Positions 51,801 to 61,334 of a DNA stretch of 64,000 bases are shown piece after piece. Source of the stretch: Paenibacillus sp. FSL H8-0079 (GTDB lineage: Bacteria; Bacillota; Bacilli; Paenibacillales; Paenibacillaceae); NCBI RefSeq assembly GCF_037991315.1, contig NZ_CP150300.1, positions 3,534,001 through 3,598,000 on the forward strand. The letters run 5' to 3'. Under the pieces are notes generated by a model. It saw only the letters and a list, made by a program, of their open reading frames with translations, did no database searches and was not told the DNA's origin. The number at the start of each line of letters is the position of its first letter. Positions within the stretch are counted from its first letter, which is position 1. A program made the translations under genes and the position numbers.

Positions 51801-54800
51801 TTCAGCAGCTATGGTGCTCAGAAAATTGCCGGACTCGTTGCCGGTGCAGTCAAAGACATGGAGCTGAGCATTTCATCACTGGTCATCGACCCGGATATTT
51901 CCGAGCCAGAACCAGAGCCGGAAGCCCAGCTATATGAGGAGGACTTTGAAGGCGACGCTGCTGATTACCAATATGCGATGGTCAATGCCACGGGTATTGC
52001 AGGAACCATGACGGGAACTGTTGTTGACCAGTCCGGAAATAAGGTACTGTCCGTCGCGGGTTCCGGATCGGGCAATCGGGCCAAGGTATTCCGTCTGTTC
52101 GATGCTGTAAACGGCGATCAGGTGAACGTGAACTTTGACTGGCAATCCGGTAATGTGAGTGCCTATCCATCAGAAGGTCATCTCACGGTCCAGGATTCGA
52201 ACGAAAATGCCCTTTTCACATTGTTTACGAAAACCGGAAGCACCAAAATTCATTATTTTGTCGGTGCATATAACCCGGACTACGGCACAGGGGATACGGC
52301 CATACCCGAAGGGGGAACGGCTACAGATATTACCAAGAACCAGTGGGTCAATGTGGATGCAACCGTTAATTTTGCCGAGAAAACATTGGATCTGACATTA
52401 ACGAATCTAGCCGATCCGACAGTTACCCAAACGATTGCAGATATCTCACTGAGTTCCGGCGCATATGCGGACAACGTCAGATCCATGCGATTCCTGGGAA
52501 CGAGAAAAGGCGGTGGAGGCACGTTGAACTGGACTACCCAGATCGATAACGTGCGGATTGAAGGCACGCAGCTCTCTTCAGAGAGTGGCGATCAGACGGC
52601 CTTAATCGCTCTGTACGATGAGATCAAAGCAATTGATCTGTCGGAATATACAGATGCATCGAAGGCCGTGGTGAACCGGGCTTTGGCAGCTGCGGAAGCT
52701 ATATTCAATACGGAATCCACCCAAGCTCAAGTTGACCATGCGTTGAACATGTTAACAGTTGCGAAAGATTCATTGACAAGTGAACCAGGCGAAGAGATTA
52801 ACGAATATAATTTTGACTTTGGTTCTGGCGGCGCAGCCGACGGATACATCAAAGTAGATGCCAAAAGAGCATATATCGAAGGCAACGGGTATGGCTTTGC
52901 TGATACTGCGCTGACCAAAGATGAGAACCGGGAAACCGGAGATTTGCTCAAGGAAGATTTCACACGAGTAAACGGTACCTCTTTCCTCGTGGAAATGGAG
53001 CCGGCGAATTACCGGGTAACGATGACCATCGGGGATGCGGAGGAATCGACCAGCGCAAATGTCGTTGTAGAGCAGATGACCAAACTGCCGCTTACAAGCA
53101 TTGCCAAGGGCGAATTCAAAGAAATCACGTATGATATTGCCCTGATCGATGGGGTATTCAACTTAAACTTCACCGGAAATGCGCCGAAGATCAATGCGCT
53201 GAAGCTGGAGCGTCTGCCAGACCATAGTGCAAGCGATAAACCGGTTATTTATTTGGCCAGCGATTCCACTGTGGCCAATTACGCGGAAAACTATCGTCCG
53301 CAAGCAGGCTGGGGAGAAACATTGGGTGGATATTTTGATGCAAATGAAGTCAGTATTGATAACCGGGCAGTTGGAGGTTTGAGCAGCAAAACCTTCTTGG
53401 TCGGTGGATATCTCAACGATATTTTACTCGACATTCATGAAGGCGATTATCTTTTCATGCAATGGTCTCATAACGATTCCACACCTTCACGTCCAGAGCG
53501 TTATCTTACGCCCGAACAGTTTAAGGTATATCTGAAAGAATACATTGATGGCGCTCTGCAGAGAGGTGCGATTCCGGTTCTGGTCACGCCAGTGAACCGT
53601 CGTGATTTTACCGGAGAGGTGCTGAACAAGAGCTTCCCGGAATACGTACAGGCGATGAAAGAAACAGCTCAGGAAACAGACACACTCATCATTGATCTGA
53701 ACCAAGCCAGTTGGGAACATTTCCAAGAACTTGGCACAGAAGGAACCAAATCGATATTCATGTGGGTAGGTACAACCGAAGACAATACACACTTGCAAAT
53801 GAACGGTGCAATCAAGGTGTCTGAACTCGTGGCACGTCTTGTGAAGGAATTGAATATACCGCTGTCTGACTTTGTTACGCTGGAAGGGGAATCTCCGGAG
53901 CAGGAAGCCCCGCATACCACGGCAACTGTGGAAGGAGAATCGCAGAACGACTGGTATACTTCTCCAGTCCAAGTAACCTTTGCAGCAGTTGATGAAGATT
54001 CCGAAATCGAAGGGACCTATTATCAAATTAATGGTGGGGAAACAGTGAGTGGCACACAGTTGACTCTAACTGAAGAAGGAACGCATACCATCACCTACTG
54101 GAGCGTCGATGTTGACGGTAACAAAGAGAGTGAACAGTCTTTGTCCATATCCATTGATCTCGTACCTCCAACCATTGAAATTCAAGGTCAAACCGAGTAC
54201 ACCATTGATCAGCACGTGGAAATTGGCTATACAGCCTCCGATACGGGTTCTGGTGTGGCAGAACCGGAGGGTGTGCTTCTGGACACTCCGGCATATACAC
54301 TGGAGCCCGGCCTAAACCACGTTACGGCAACCGTCTCCGATTTGGCTGGGTGGGAACAGACGGTAGAATATAGTTTTGCAGTTATTGCTACATTCGACAG
54401 CCTGATCAATCTGACCAACGCCTTTGCAGATGAATCGATCGCTCCTAATGCCGGCGCTCTTGCTGATCAGCTTGCGAACACGTTACAACAAGCCAAACAG
54501 GCAGCAAACGATCGTGAAGGAGCAAAAGCGCGTCAACTTCTTGCATCCTACGGTGATGACGTTCAAGCAGCTCGAGGAACCGTATTCTCGGATGAGCAGG
54601 CAGATGTGCTGCTTAAGTGGGAGGAATGGCTCCATCAGGGAACGCCACTAGCGAACGGAGCGCCTGGCACTCCGGTGTTATCTGATAACAATGGTTACGA
54701 CACGGGGCTCAAAGACGGCGACTACACGATCACCATGAATCTGTGGTGGGGCAATAACGGCAATCAGTTCAAACTGTATGAGAACGGTGAATTGATTAAG

Positions 54801-55235
54801 GATATTTCTCTGGTTGATCAATCCCCGTCCGCACAGTCTGTCAAAGTGGATATTACTGGACAGAAAAATGGCACCTATATCTATACCGGGGAATTGATCA
54901 ATGCACTCGGTACAACCATAAGTGTACCGCTGACAGTTATCGTCACAGATGCTTCCCCAGGGCAAGCCGTTCTGTCGAACGACAACTGGGACGGTGACGG
55001 CAACTTCAATGTCACCATGAATCTGTGGTGGGGAACGAATGCAACTGAATATGAACTGTACGAAAATGATGTATTGATCGACACACAATCGCTGCAATCA
55101 CATACGCCTGGTGCACAGTCTGCCGTTACCGCAATCTCTGGAAGGGCACCTGGAATCTACGAGTATGAAGCTGTACTCCGCAATTCTTCAGGGGAAACCA
55201 GATCATACAAATTAAATGTGACGGTACGAGAGTAG
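48852..55235 (+). CDS. Secreted rhamnogalacturonan lyase with two SGNH acetylesterase modules
   Basis: A 2127-residue extracellular pectinase. Signal peptide 1-36. PL11 rhamnogalacturonan lyase propeller about 40-630, with Asp-rich calcium loops ([23 protein letters not shown]). First CE12-type module 650-1010: N-terminal sandwich (YRFDFGTE) then SGNH esterase with Ser798 in [20 protein letters not shown] and His983 in DNTHFS. LamG-like domain about 1027-1240; FIVAR helices about 1250-1310. Second CE12 module 1319-1670: YNFDFGSG, Ser1472 in [22 protein letters not shown], His1647 in DNTHLQ. Ig-like domains about 1687-1855, helical stretch about 1864-1935, and two C-terminal repeats with TMNLWWG. 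It would deacetylate and cut rhamnogalacturonan-I in one molecule. RBS AAGGAGG. Confidence 0.95.
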   Translation: MNRRNGSIQKSILVSLLAFLMVISLVIPPAPARAESSSSLPGRQGEYLNRGLVAVLVDNGVFLSWRYLNNDPDDIAFNIYKNGTKVNTSPISDVTNYVDTTGFDSSQYQISTVIAGKEQMQPEVASVWHNDYLPIPLDKPADGRTKDGGTYTYYAGDASVADLDGDGEYEIVFLWSPSNSKDNSQAGYTGNVYIDAIKLDGTKLWRIDLGVNIRAGAHYTQLMVYDLDGNGKAEVVVKTADGTKDGQGTVIGDGTKDYRNEGGYILTGPEYLTLFDGETGAAVSTVDYDPPRGNVSDWGDGYGNRVDRFLGAIAYLDGTKPSVVMSRGYYTRTVLVAYDYVGGELVKRWTFDTNEAGSQYQSQGNHNLSVLDADNDGKDEIMFGALAIDDDGSLLYSTGLGHGDAMHAGQLDPNREGYQVVSVHEHSDAAYGLEMRDAATGEILWGEKTGFDTGRGMSADIDPNYPGYESWATTITNGQSVPVTNTYSAVGEAIYTAEEGPKTANFAIWWDGDLQRELFDHEWNNSTAKGIPLIYKWDYENKKLDEIFRATGTLTNNHTKGNPALQADILGDWREELLLRSEDSSEYRLYTTTIPTDYRIPTLMQDPVYRLGVAWQNVAYNQPPHTGFYLGAEATTFPKADLTLTREAEMAEPVYRFDFGTETVSGNTAIQDTLYTQETGYGFKDTSGVTVGENEVSVATGTTFAVDLPNANYKVTLRLGNDAHNSNVGVKSEFVQKLAVTNVTAGTPLEYSYDVALVDGQLDLLFTGTAIDIQDVIIEKYPEKVAGTATTIYMAGDSTMQSYSEMQAPQEGWGQQFGRYFSNGAVIVNDAIGGRSSKSFMVDGRLDTILQRIKPGDFFFISFGHNDASAGIPDRYASPEDYKIYLTRYVNGAKQRGATPVLLTPVGRRDFNTVTQEFNVSFPAYVQAAKEVAEELDVPLVDLSKLSIAYYDKIGNTATEKVFLYANPGEYPKYPNGINDNTHFSSYGAQKIAGLVAGAVKDMELSISSLVIDPDISEPEPEPEAQLYEEDFEGDAADYQYAMVNATGIAGTMTGTVVDQSGNKVLSVAGSGSGNRAKVFRLFDAVNGDQVNVNFDWQSGNVSAYPSEGHLTVQDSNENALFTLFTKTGSTKIHYFVGAYNPDYGTGDTAIPEGGTATDITKNQWVNVDATVNFAEKTLDLTLTNLADPTVTQTIADISLSSGAYADNVRSMRFLGTRKGGGGTLNWTTQIDNVRIEGTQLSSESGDQTALIALYDEIKAIDLSEYTDASKAVVNRALAAAEAIFNTESTQAQVDHALNMLTVAKDSLTSEPGEEINEYNFDFGSGGAADGYIKVDAKRAYIEGNGYGFADTALTKDENRETGDLLKEDFTRVNGTSFLVEMEPANYRVTMTIGDAEESTSANVVVEQMTKLPLTSIAKGEFKEITYDIALIDGVFNLNFTGNAPKINALKLERLPDHSASDKPVIYLASDSTVANYAENYRPQAGWGETLGGYFDANEVSIDNRAVGGLSSKTFLVGGYLNDILLDIHEGDYLFMQWSHNDSTPSRPERYLTPEQFKVYLKEYIDGALQRGAIPVLVTPVNRRDFTGEVLNKSFPEYVQAMKETAQETDTLIIDLNQASWEHFQELGTEGTKSIFMWVGTTEDNTHLQMNGAIKVSELVARLVKELNIPLSDFVTLEGESPEQEAPHTTATVEGESQNDWYTSPVQVTFAAVDEDSEIEGTYYQINGGETVSGTQLTLTEEGTHTITYWSVDVDGNKESEQSLSISIDLVPPTIEIQGQTEYTIDQHVEIGYTASDTGSGVAEPEGVLLDTPAYTLEPGLNHVTATVSDLAGWEQTVEYSFAVIATFDSLINLTNAFADESIAPNAGALADQLANTLQQAKQAANDREGAKARQLLASYGDDVQAARGTVFSDEQADVLLKWEEWLHQGTPLANGAPGTPVLSDNNGYDTGLKDGDYTITMNLWWGNNGNQFKLYENGELIKDISLVDQSPSAQSVKVDITGQKNGTYIYTGELINALGTTISVPLTVIVTDASPGQAVLSNDNWDGDGNFNVTMNLWWGTNATEYELYENDVLIDTQSLQSHTPGAQSAVTAISGRAPGIYEYEAVLRNSSGETRSYKLNVTVRE

Positions 55236-55295
55236 ACTGAGATGTTTAAGGCATTCCATTAACAATTAGTGATTAGAATTGAAGAACGGTAAGTA

Positions 55296-55340
55296 ATCAA
55301 AAGTGCTATTCCTCAAATGATGAGGAGTAGCACTTTTATC
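55296..55340 (+). terminator. Terminator of the lyase gene
   Basis: AAAAGTGCTATTCCTCA pairs with TGAGGAGTAGCACTTTT around AATGA. Confidence 0.88.
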
Positions 55341-55353
55341 GTTCCTTCATGGC

Positions 55354-55390
55354 AGTGTACTACTTTCGTATGACTACAAGCTCCTATAAT
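55354..55390 (+). promoter_or_regulatory. Activated promoter element, copy 1
   Basis: GTACTACTTT (55357-55366), CGTAT, GACT, then TCCTATAAT with TATAAT at 55385-55390. Same blocks and spacing as at 61223-61256; no good -35 box, so an activator is likely. Confidence 0.55.
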
Positions 55391-55447
55391 TCTCTTTACA
55401 ATACTTTTATCTGATGTGTAATGAATGAATACAAGGAGCGATCATGA

Positions 55448-55996
55448 GTGGAACAAACAGTTACGAATAAAGTGACAGGTGAACAAATTACGTTTATAGA
55501 AACGGCAAAGGATACGAACGGTGAATATTTATTAATTGAAGTCACACTTCCACCACGTGGCAAAGGTCCACCCCTACATATTCATGACCACTTCGAAGAG
55601 CAATTTGAAGTGATCGCCGGTACGCTCACAGTTACCTTGGGTAAAACAAAGCACTTGTTAGAGACTGGAGAACGTTGCATTGCCCCGCTCAAAACGCCAC
55701 ATACATTTACAAACGATCACGATTATCCTGTTGTATTCCGCGTTCGATTAACGCCACCAAGCAAATTCGAGCAATCCGTTCGCATTCATTACGGGCTTAT
55801 GGACGATGGATTAACCGATGAGAAGGGCAATCCTAAATCTCTCGCCCATACCGCTTTAGTATTAACATTACAAAACACACTGATCATTGGTATTCCACTC
55901 TGGCTGCAACGCTGCCTCTTTGGACTAATCATCAAGCGTGCCCGTAAAAAAGGCATTTATGCTGCGCTAGAAAAGTATACGGGACAGGAATTCTGA
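55448..55996 (+). CDS. Cupin-domain protein with C-terminal membrane segment
   Basis: A 182-residue protein. The conserved beta-barrel (about 25-115) carries metal-type motif 1 GPPLHIHDHFEEQFEVIAG (two His, one Glu-like set) and motif 2 PLKTPHTFTN. After the barrel, about 135-165 is hydrophobic (NTLIIGIPLWLQRCLFGLII) followed by a basic tail, so it may be membrane-bound. GTG start at 55448 with AAGGAGCG upstream (ATG 55444 is out of frame). Its promoter shares an element with the SLH protein gene at 61335. Function unknown. Confidence 0.8.
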   Translation: MEQTVTNKVTGEQITFIETAKDTNGEYLLIEVTLPPRGKGPPLHIHDHFEEQFEVIAGTLTVTLGKTKHLLETGERCIAPLKTPHTFTNDHDYPVVFRVRLTPPSKFEQSVRIHYGLMDDGLTDEKGNPKSLAHTALVLTLQNTLIIGIPLWLQRCLFGLIIKRARKKGIYAALEKYTGQEF

Positions 55997-56140
55997 TCAA
56001 TCGTTTCTGCGGCTGCAAGCATCTCCAATCTAAGTGGACTGACACTCAGCAAAGGTATATTTTCACCTGCATTCAGTATGGATGAGGAAAACTATAGGGC
56101 TAGCTTCGGCAATGAAGTAACTGATCATCAAACATCATGA
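55997..56140 (+). pseudogene. Cadherin-like sandwich domain remnant
   Basis: In frame after the cupin stop: SNLSGLTLSKGIFSPAFSMD followed by YRASFGNEVT, the signature of the cadherin-like beta-sandwich domain of secreted Paenibacillus proteins, then a stop. It is shifted by one base relative to the SLH remnant that follows. Confidence 0.6.
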
Positions 56141-56330
56141 CGCTTACATTACAGGCTATGAGGACGGTACATTCCGGCCAAATAAGTCGATCACACGTGC
56201 CGAGATGGCAGCCATTGTAGCGAGATTCATTGAACAGTCTGAAGTGAATGAGACAAACTTTACTGATGTGAGAGGGCATTGGGCAGAAGCTGTGATCGCT
56301 AAGGTTCAAGCCTACGGTATGCTCTTCTAG
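56121..56330 (+). pseudogene. S-layer homology (SLH) domain remnant
   Basis: ITGYEDGTFRPNKSITRAEM and AAIVARFIE, then FTDVRGHWAEAVIAKVQAYG, form one and a half SLH motifs ending in a stop. With the preceding sandwich fragment this is the tail of a lost surface protein; weaker traces run on to about 56455 in other frames. Confidence 0.75.
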
Positions 56331-56457
56331 GTCGCGAGCCAATTGAGGGAGTACCATGAAGTGGAACGACGTTTCCGAGGTTTTGAGCGTATGAAGATAC
56401 TAAAGTGGCATCCAACGTCTATGTAGAGGATGTACTTGCAACGCAATAGTGGTTACT

Positions 56458-56492
56458 AGAGGGCACCTAATCAGGTGCCCTTTATTTTTTAT
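56458..56492 (+). terminator. Intrinsic terminator
   Basis: GGGCACCT-AATC-AGGTGCCC then TTTATTTTTT; presumably the original terminator of the lost S-layer gene. Confidence 0.92.
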
Positions 56493-56781
56493 TCTGTATA
56501 CAATGATGTAATCATATAAAAGAGACAGCTATTACAAAGCTGTAGCTTATCCCCTCTGCACATACGTTTAGAGGAGAGCTGTGGCTTATATTTGTTGTTA
56601 TTTATGCCCTATTCGCAAAAATTGTTTATGCATCATGCAGGCTAGACTCTACCATGCATCATAGATTAAAATTCATTTAAGTAGTATCTTAATAAATCCA
56701 TTTCATCAAAACAAAATTTTGATTATTAAATTCTGATATATATCCTTCTCCCGATACGAAATATAACTTAGATAGGTGTGC
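56493..56781 (+). other. Upstream region of the giant regulator
   Basis: Contains an imperfect direct repeat AGCTGTAGCTTAT/AGCTGTGGCTTAT flanking CCCTCT/AGAGG arms at about 56540-56590, and an AT-rich promoter region. No copy of the GTACTACTTT element was seen here. Confidence 0.35.
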
Positions 56782-59700
56782 ATGAACATCAAGATTTTAA
56801 GAGACTACATCACAGATCCCCCATTAGAGCTTACTATGTTCATTGAACTATCTATTATACTGGCAGAAATGGTGCAGCGTGAACACGAGCAGAATAGGAT
56901 GATTGGATACCTTAGCCCTGACCATATCAGCGTGCAGTGGCAGGGGAAAACGGCGCATATAACCTGGCATACGGAAAGTCACGCAGCTTATCATTCTCCA
57001 GAGCAATTTGGACGTTTCAATCTCGTGCCGAGTGAACGCAGTGATCTTTACGCATTAGGTGTTATCCTCTACGAGTTGTTGACCGGGCAATTGCCTTTTC
57101 ATGCTGACAATGATGAAGACTGGGGTACCGTGCATACCCGCAAGGTGCCTCAGCCTTTATCTGATTTTCTACCGGAGTTAGACGAAACACTGCAAGCGAT
57201 ACTGATGAAATTTCTTGCCAAATCACAGGTGGAGCGTTATCAGAGTACATATGGGGTGCTTGACGATCTAAAGTTGTATCAGAACATGATGGATAACGAT
57301 GGAGTGTTTACGCCATTGGAAGTGGGACGTTTAGATAAAATCCGGACGCTTTCCCTATCCGATTCGTGGTACGGACGTCGTGCCGAAGTGGTGCAAATGG
57401 AGGCCGGACTGGAACAGGCTTTTCAAGGAATGAATGCCTTTCGTTGGGTGACAGGTAAAGAGGGAACGGGTAAAACGACGCTTGTCCATAGAATCCAACA
57501 AAACGTCGTGCGGCATGGAGGCCGGCTGATTACTATGAAAGCGGAACCTTTCCAACAAAACATGCGGTGTGGTGCGATCCTTCAGGGGATGCGGGAATGG
57601 GTCTATCAACTGTGGAGTGAACCTGTTGAACTCATTACACGTCTGAAATCCAAACTGCAAGGCGAGTTCGGACCAGAAATGCAGGTAATCGTCTCCTGCT
57701 GGCCCGAGGCCAAGCTGTTGTTCGACAACGATGCGAAGGTAGCAAATATCTCCAGGGAAGCGAAGGTCTGGGACCGGTTTGAAGAATTACTGCCCGACTT
57801 GATCTGTTGTATGGCTGAATGCAAGCCACCGCTTGTTCTGTTTATGGACAATCTACAGTGGATCGACAAAGGTACACAAGACGTCATTCGAGAACTTGCA
57901 TTATCACAAAAAGCGCATGGATTATTCCTAATCGGGGCCTATCGTACGGAGGAGATGATCACTTCCGCTGAGGATGAAGCGAATGCTGATCAAGAGGAAT
58001 TTCTGGTTTGGTTAAGCCAAAGATGCCGTGCGAATCCAGAGGAACAAGTGACTCTGCTTCCGCTGGCTTACGAGGATGTGAGGAAGCTGATCTCTAATGC
58101 TCTATATGAGAAATCCGCTCGCATTCAACTTTTGGCACGGTCTGTCTATGATCAGACAGGTGGTAATCCCGGCTCGGTTCGTCTCTTGCTGGAGGGATGG
58201 TTAAAGGAGAACAGACTAAATTTTGACGAGGAACGACGTCAGTGGGTATGGGACTCAGAAATAACCCGGCAACGAAGTAGTTCGGAAGAACATCTACGGC
58301 TGCTGGAGATGAGCTTCTCCAATCTCAAGGAAGATCGTAAGGAGTTCTTGGCTATGGCGGCCGCAATAGGTCCGGTATTTCAATTAACACTCTTGGCCGA
58401 AGTGTATGGCATATCCGTAGATAAGGTATTCTGTAATCTTCAAGAGGCGGAAGCGGAAGGATTTATTTATCGGGAAGATGAAGCAGGGCAAGAAGATGGA
58501 CGGGATTCATTCTATGTGTTTGCTCATGAGTTTATTCACAGAATGGCATATGCCTTCGATTCAGGACGCAATATCCACCGACACCGAGCAATTGGACGGA
58601 TGCTACTGGATCGCACGCCGGAGTCACGCGATAATCTGTCAAGAACAGCGATTGATCATCTGAACTTGGCTGCTTCGGTATTATCGGAGCAAGAAACGAA
58701 GCAATTGATCGAGCACAATCTTCAAGCGGGACAAGAGGCTTTGGCATCCGCGCGCTATGCGAAAGGGAAGCATTATGCCGAAAACGGGCTTCAGCTGCTT
58801 GCAACATACAAAGTGGACGTACCCGTTACACTCGATGTCGGGCTGCAGTTGGTATTAGCATGGACGGAGTATATGGGCGGCAATAGTGCACGGGCGAAAA
58901 AACTGCTGTTGGACTTGAACCAAGACAGCGATCGACTGAGCCGATCAGAGCGGCTCAAAATCTGGGCACCTTTAATCCAATTCCATGCACTCGCGGACAA
59001 TGAGACTGCGGTTCAATTTGGAATGGAGGCGCTAGGATCCTATGGTTGGAAGCTTGAGAAGAAAAGTACACTGTTGTCTATAGGCAAGGAAGTGACCCGA
59101 ACCGCGATCCTCTTACATCGAAAACGGGAGAAACATCTTCTGCTGTCCGACCCACTCGACGAGGATTATGAAGAATTATGCCATGTAATGGAGCTGTTGT
59201 TTCTTCCATTGCTTGCACACGATGCGCGATCGCTTCTGGAATTGTATGCCCGATTTATTCGTTATGGGTTGCATAAAGGGGTGAATGAGTCACTAGCCGC
59301 CATGATCGGAGCATACGAACTGATTGTGCAAAGGTCATTTCCGAGCTTCGTTCGAGCGACTCCGATTGCTGAGCAGGTGTTTCTGCAAATTGCCAACACC
59401 TCTACATTCAGGAAAAAGCATGTATTTACGTTTCTGAGCGGAATAATCAAGCAAATGGACAGTCCTCTGGAATCTTCTGTTGTCCTGTTCAATGCGATGC
59501 GTCAAGCGATGGAATCCGGTGATCATGACTTTGCTAATCCTGCCTTAATTTTCAGTGTTATGTGTAATCATGGGAATGTATATGCCCTGAATGATTTGCT
59601 CCAATACTTTGAGGAGAACATGCGACATGTTGCCGACGACAAGATACTGGACATGATGCGGCTGACGAGTAGTTACGCAACAGTGCTGCAAGACGATTCT

Positions 59701-61173
59701 CTGATCGACAGTTTTGTTGCTATTCCACAAGTGCCGACCGACAGCGAGTTGAAGCAACGGGACGAGGACAATTATAGCTGCGGTTGTCGGCTCGAGGTAG
59801 CGTACCTGTCGGGCAGGTATAGAGAAGCGCTGTATTGGTCGCAGCGAGGAAGGGTAAACGAATTACATCTGGATTGGATGCAAATTCGTAAACACCGCGT
59901 TTACGAGGCTTTGGCATTAACTGGATCTTATTTCGAGACGAATAGGGAGGACCGTAAGCGGATCCGGAAGGCCATACGCGCGCAATTGCGATTAATGAAG
60001 AGTTGGCGAGGATTCTTGGACAGTACGTCCTCTGCATACTTGCTAATCAAAGCAGAGGCTGAACGGATCGCAGGGAATTCGGTGAGCGCCATGCAACAAT
60101 ATACGGCTGCAATCAGGCTGGCGAGAACCGAGAAATACGTGTTGCTGGAAGCCATTGCTTGCGAACGGCTTGCGGTATGTTATCAAGATGATCTGCCCAG
60201 CCGATCCGGAGCGGCAATTACGATGATGGATGCATGTGCGGCATACGCCGAATGGGGAATCACCTTCAAAGTAACTCAGATTAGAAGCAGAGATGCTAAA
60301 TTGCTGGACCCGATATACAAGCGTTATGAAGGTCCTGTATTACAGGATCGAATCCAAATGACTCAAACTGGCACATCGTTACCTCACCAGAACGGCTCCA
60401 AGACGGGTGAAGGCTTGAAGAGTGAAGAGGAACTCGAGCTTGTGCAACGACTCATCCATGGGTTAGCACAGCCGAATAAGGTCGACTGGAAGGTAAATCT
60501 CTTGGAAACGGCTTTAAGACAAGCCGGAGCAGAGCGTGGTCTGTTGCTGAAGCGTCAAAATAATGAATTCGTTATTGAAGCTAGCCGTTCTGACTGGACT
60601 GATCAGGAAAAAGGAGCCGGCCTGTATGCGGAGAGCGTCTTGCGTCATACAACGATGACGGGCAAACCGCTAATTTTGCATGACGCGCTTCAGAGTTTTT
60701 GGGTGAAGGATGCTTATATCGCAGCAAGAAAACAGAGGTCGATTCTGTGCATGTCCATTGATGCTCCGGGAGAACAAACTGCCTATCTACTCTACTTGGA
60801 AAATCGACAGATGCCGGGTGTGTTCACAAAGAGGGATGTTCAGATGTTGGAGCTTTTTGCGACACGGATCATTTATCTCAAGCTGCTGCATGACGAAGCT
60901 GCGAATACAACAATCCCGAGTGCTTTCGAAAGTAACGCCTCGTCTGTGGTTCCTAGTCCCAGTCAACCAGGGCTGACGGAACCGCTGACGGAACGAGAAA
61001 CGGAAATTATAACAGCAATTGCAAAAGGCTTGTCGAACAGAGAGATTGCCGAACTCTTTGGGATCGCAGAGACGACGGTCAAGACACATACATCTAGAAT
61101 ATACGGCAAATTGGGTGTAAAACGGCGGGGACAAGCTGTCCTACGTGCCAGAGAGCTACAATTGATAGAGTGA
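56782..61173 (+). CDS. Pseudokinase-AAA-GAF-LuxR regulator
   Basis: A 1463-residue cytoplasmic signal protein. Residues about 25-175 are the C-lobe of a Ser/Thr kinase (YHSPEQFGR APE-type motif, SDLYALGVILYELLTGQLPF); the N-lobe lysine and the HRD loop are missing, so it should be inactive. About 190-560 is a STAND/AAA_16 ATPase (Walker A GKEGTGKTT, Walker B LVLFMDNLQWID). A long TPR-like helical region follows to about 1180, then a GAF domain about 1235-1375 and a LuxR HTH about 1399-1460 (LTERETEIITAIAKGLSNRE, TTVKTHTSRIYGKLG). ATG 56782 is preferred over GTG 56776. Flanked by two genes sharing one promoter element, probably its targets. Confidence 0.92.
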   Translation: MNIKILRDYITDPPLELTMFIELSIILAEMVQREHEQNRMIGYLSPDHISVQWQGKTAHITWHTESHAAYHSPEQFGRFNLVPSERSDLYALGVILYELLTGQLPFHADNDEDWGTVHTRKVPQPLSDFLPELDETLQAILMKFLAKSQVERYQSTYGVLDDLKLYQNMMDNDGVFTPLEVGRLDKIRTLSLSDSWYGRRAEVVQMEAGLEQAFQGMNAFRWVTGKEGTGKTTLVHRIQQNVVRHGGRLITMKAEPFQQNMRCGAILQGMREWVYQLWSEPVELITRLKSKLQGEFGPEMQVIVSCWPEAKLLFDNDAKVANISREAKVWDRFEELLPDLICCMAECKPPLVLFMDNLQWIDKGTQDVIRELALSQKAHGLFLIGAYRTEEMITSAEDEANADQEEFLVWLSQRCRANPEEQVTLLPLAYEDVRKLISNALYEKSARIQLLARSVYDQTGGNPGSVRLLLEGWLKENRLNFDEERRQWVWDSEITRQRSSSEEHLRLLEMSFSNLKEDRKEFLAMAAAIGPVFQLTLLAEVYGISVDKVFCNLQEAEAEGFIYREDEAGQEDGRDSFYVFAHEFIHRMAYAFDSGRNIHRHRAIGRMLLDRTPESRDNLSRTAIDHLNLAASVLSEQETKQLIEHNLQAGQEALASARYAKGKHYAENGLQLLATYKVDVPVTLDVGLQLVLAWTEYMGGNSARAKKLLLDLNQDSDRLSRSERLKIWAPLIQFHALADNETAVQFGMEALGSYGWKLEKKSTLLSIGKEVTRTAILLHRKREKHLLLSDPLDEDYEELCHVMELLFLPLLAHDARSLLELYARFIRYGLHKGVNESLAAMIGAYELIVQRSFPSFVRATPIAEQVFLQIANTSTFRKKHVFTFLSGIIKQMDSPLESSVVLFNAMRQAMESGDHDFANPALIFSVMCNHGNVYALNDLLQYFEENMRHVADDKILDMMRLTSSYATVLQDDSLIDSFVAIPQVPTDSELKQRDEDNYSCGCRLEVAYLSGRYREALYWSQRGRVNELHLDWMQIRKHRVYEALALTGSYFETNREDRKRIRKAIRAQLRLMKSWRGFLDSTSSAYLLIKAEAERIAGNSVSAMQQYTAAIRLARTEKYVLLEAIACERLAVCYQDDLPSRSGAAITMMDACAAYAEWGITFKVTQIRSRDAKLLDPIYKRYEGPVLQDRIQMTQTGTSLPHQNGSKTGEGLKSEEELELVQRLIHGLAQPNKVDWKVNLLETALRQAGAERGLLLKRQNNEFVIEASRSDWTDQEKGAGLYAESVLRHTTMTGKPLILHDALQSFWVKDAYIAARKQRSILCMSIDAPGEQTAYLLYLENRQMPGVFTKRDVQMLELFATRIIYLKLLHDEAANTTIPSAFESNASSVVPSPSQPGLTEPLTERETEIITAIAKGLSNREIAELFGIAETTVKTHTSRIYGKLGVKRRGQAVLRARELQLIE

Positions 61174-61176
61174 CAA

Positions 61177-61219
61177 ACAAGGAAGCGAGCCTAAAGGGGC
61201 AGCTTCCTTGTTTTTTTGT
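61177..61219 (+). terminator. Intrinsic terminator
   Basis: CAAGGAAGC and GCTTCCTTG form a 9-bp stem, followed by TTTTTTT. Confidence 0.9.
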
Positions 61220-61221
61220 GG

Positions 61222-61256
61222 AGTACTACTTTAGTAGGACTTAAATATCCTATGAC
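61222..61256 (+). promoter_or_regulatory. Activated promoter element, copy 2
   Basis: AGTACTACTTTAGTAGGACT is an 8-4-8 inverted repeat with one mismatch, followed six bases later by TCCTATGAC (-10 TATGAC at 61251-61256). Matches copy 1 at 55357-55390. Confidence 0.6.
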
Positions 61257-61334
61257 GAGACTATGATGTTTAGATGGAGTCACATGAAAAGAGGTCATTT
61301 TGAACAATAACGAATTGTATGAAAGGAAGTGTAC

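Noticed and set aside
54678..55097. Long antisense frame within the pectinase gene (and similar ones inside 56782-61173)
   Set aside because: Mirror of the codon pattern of the real gene; no RBS and no family similarity.
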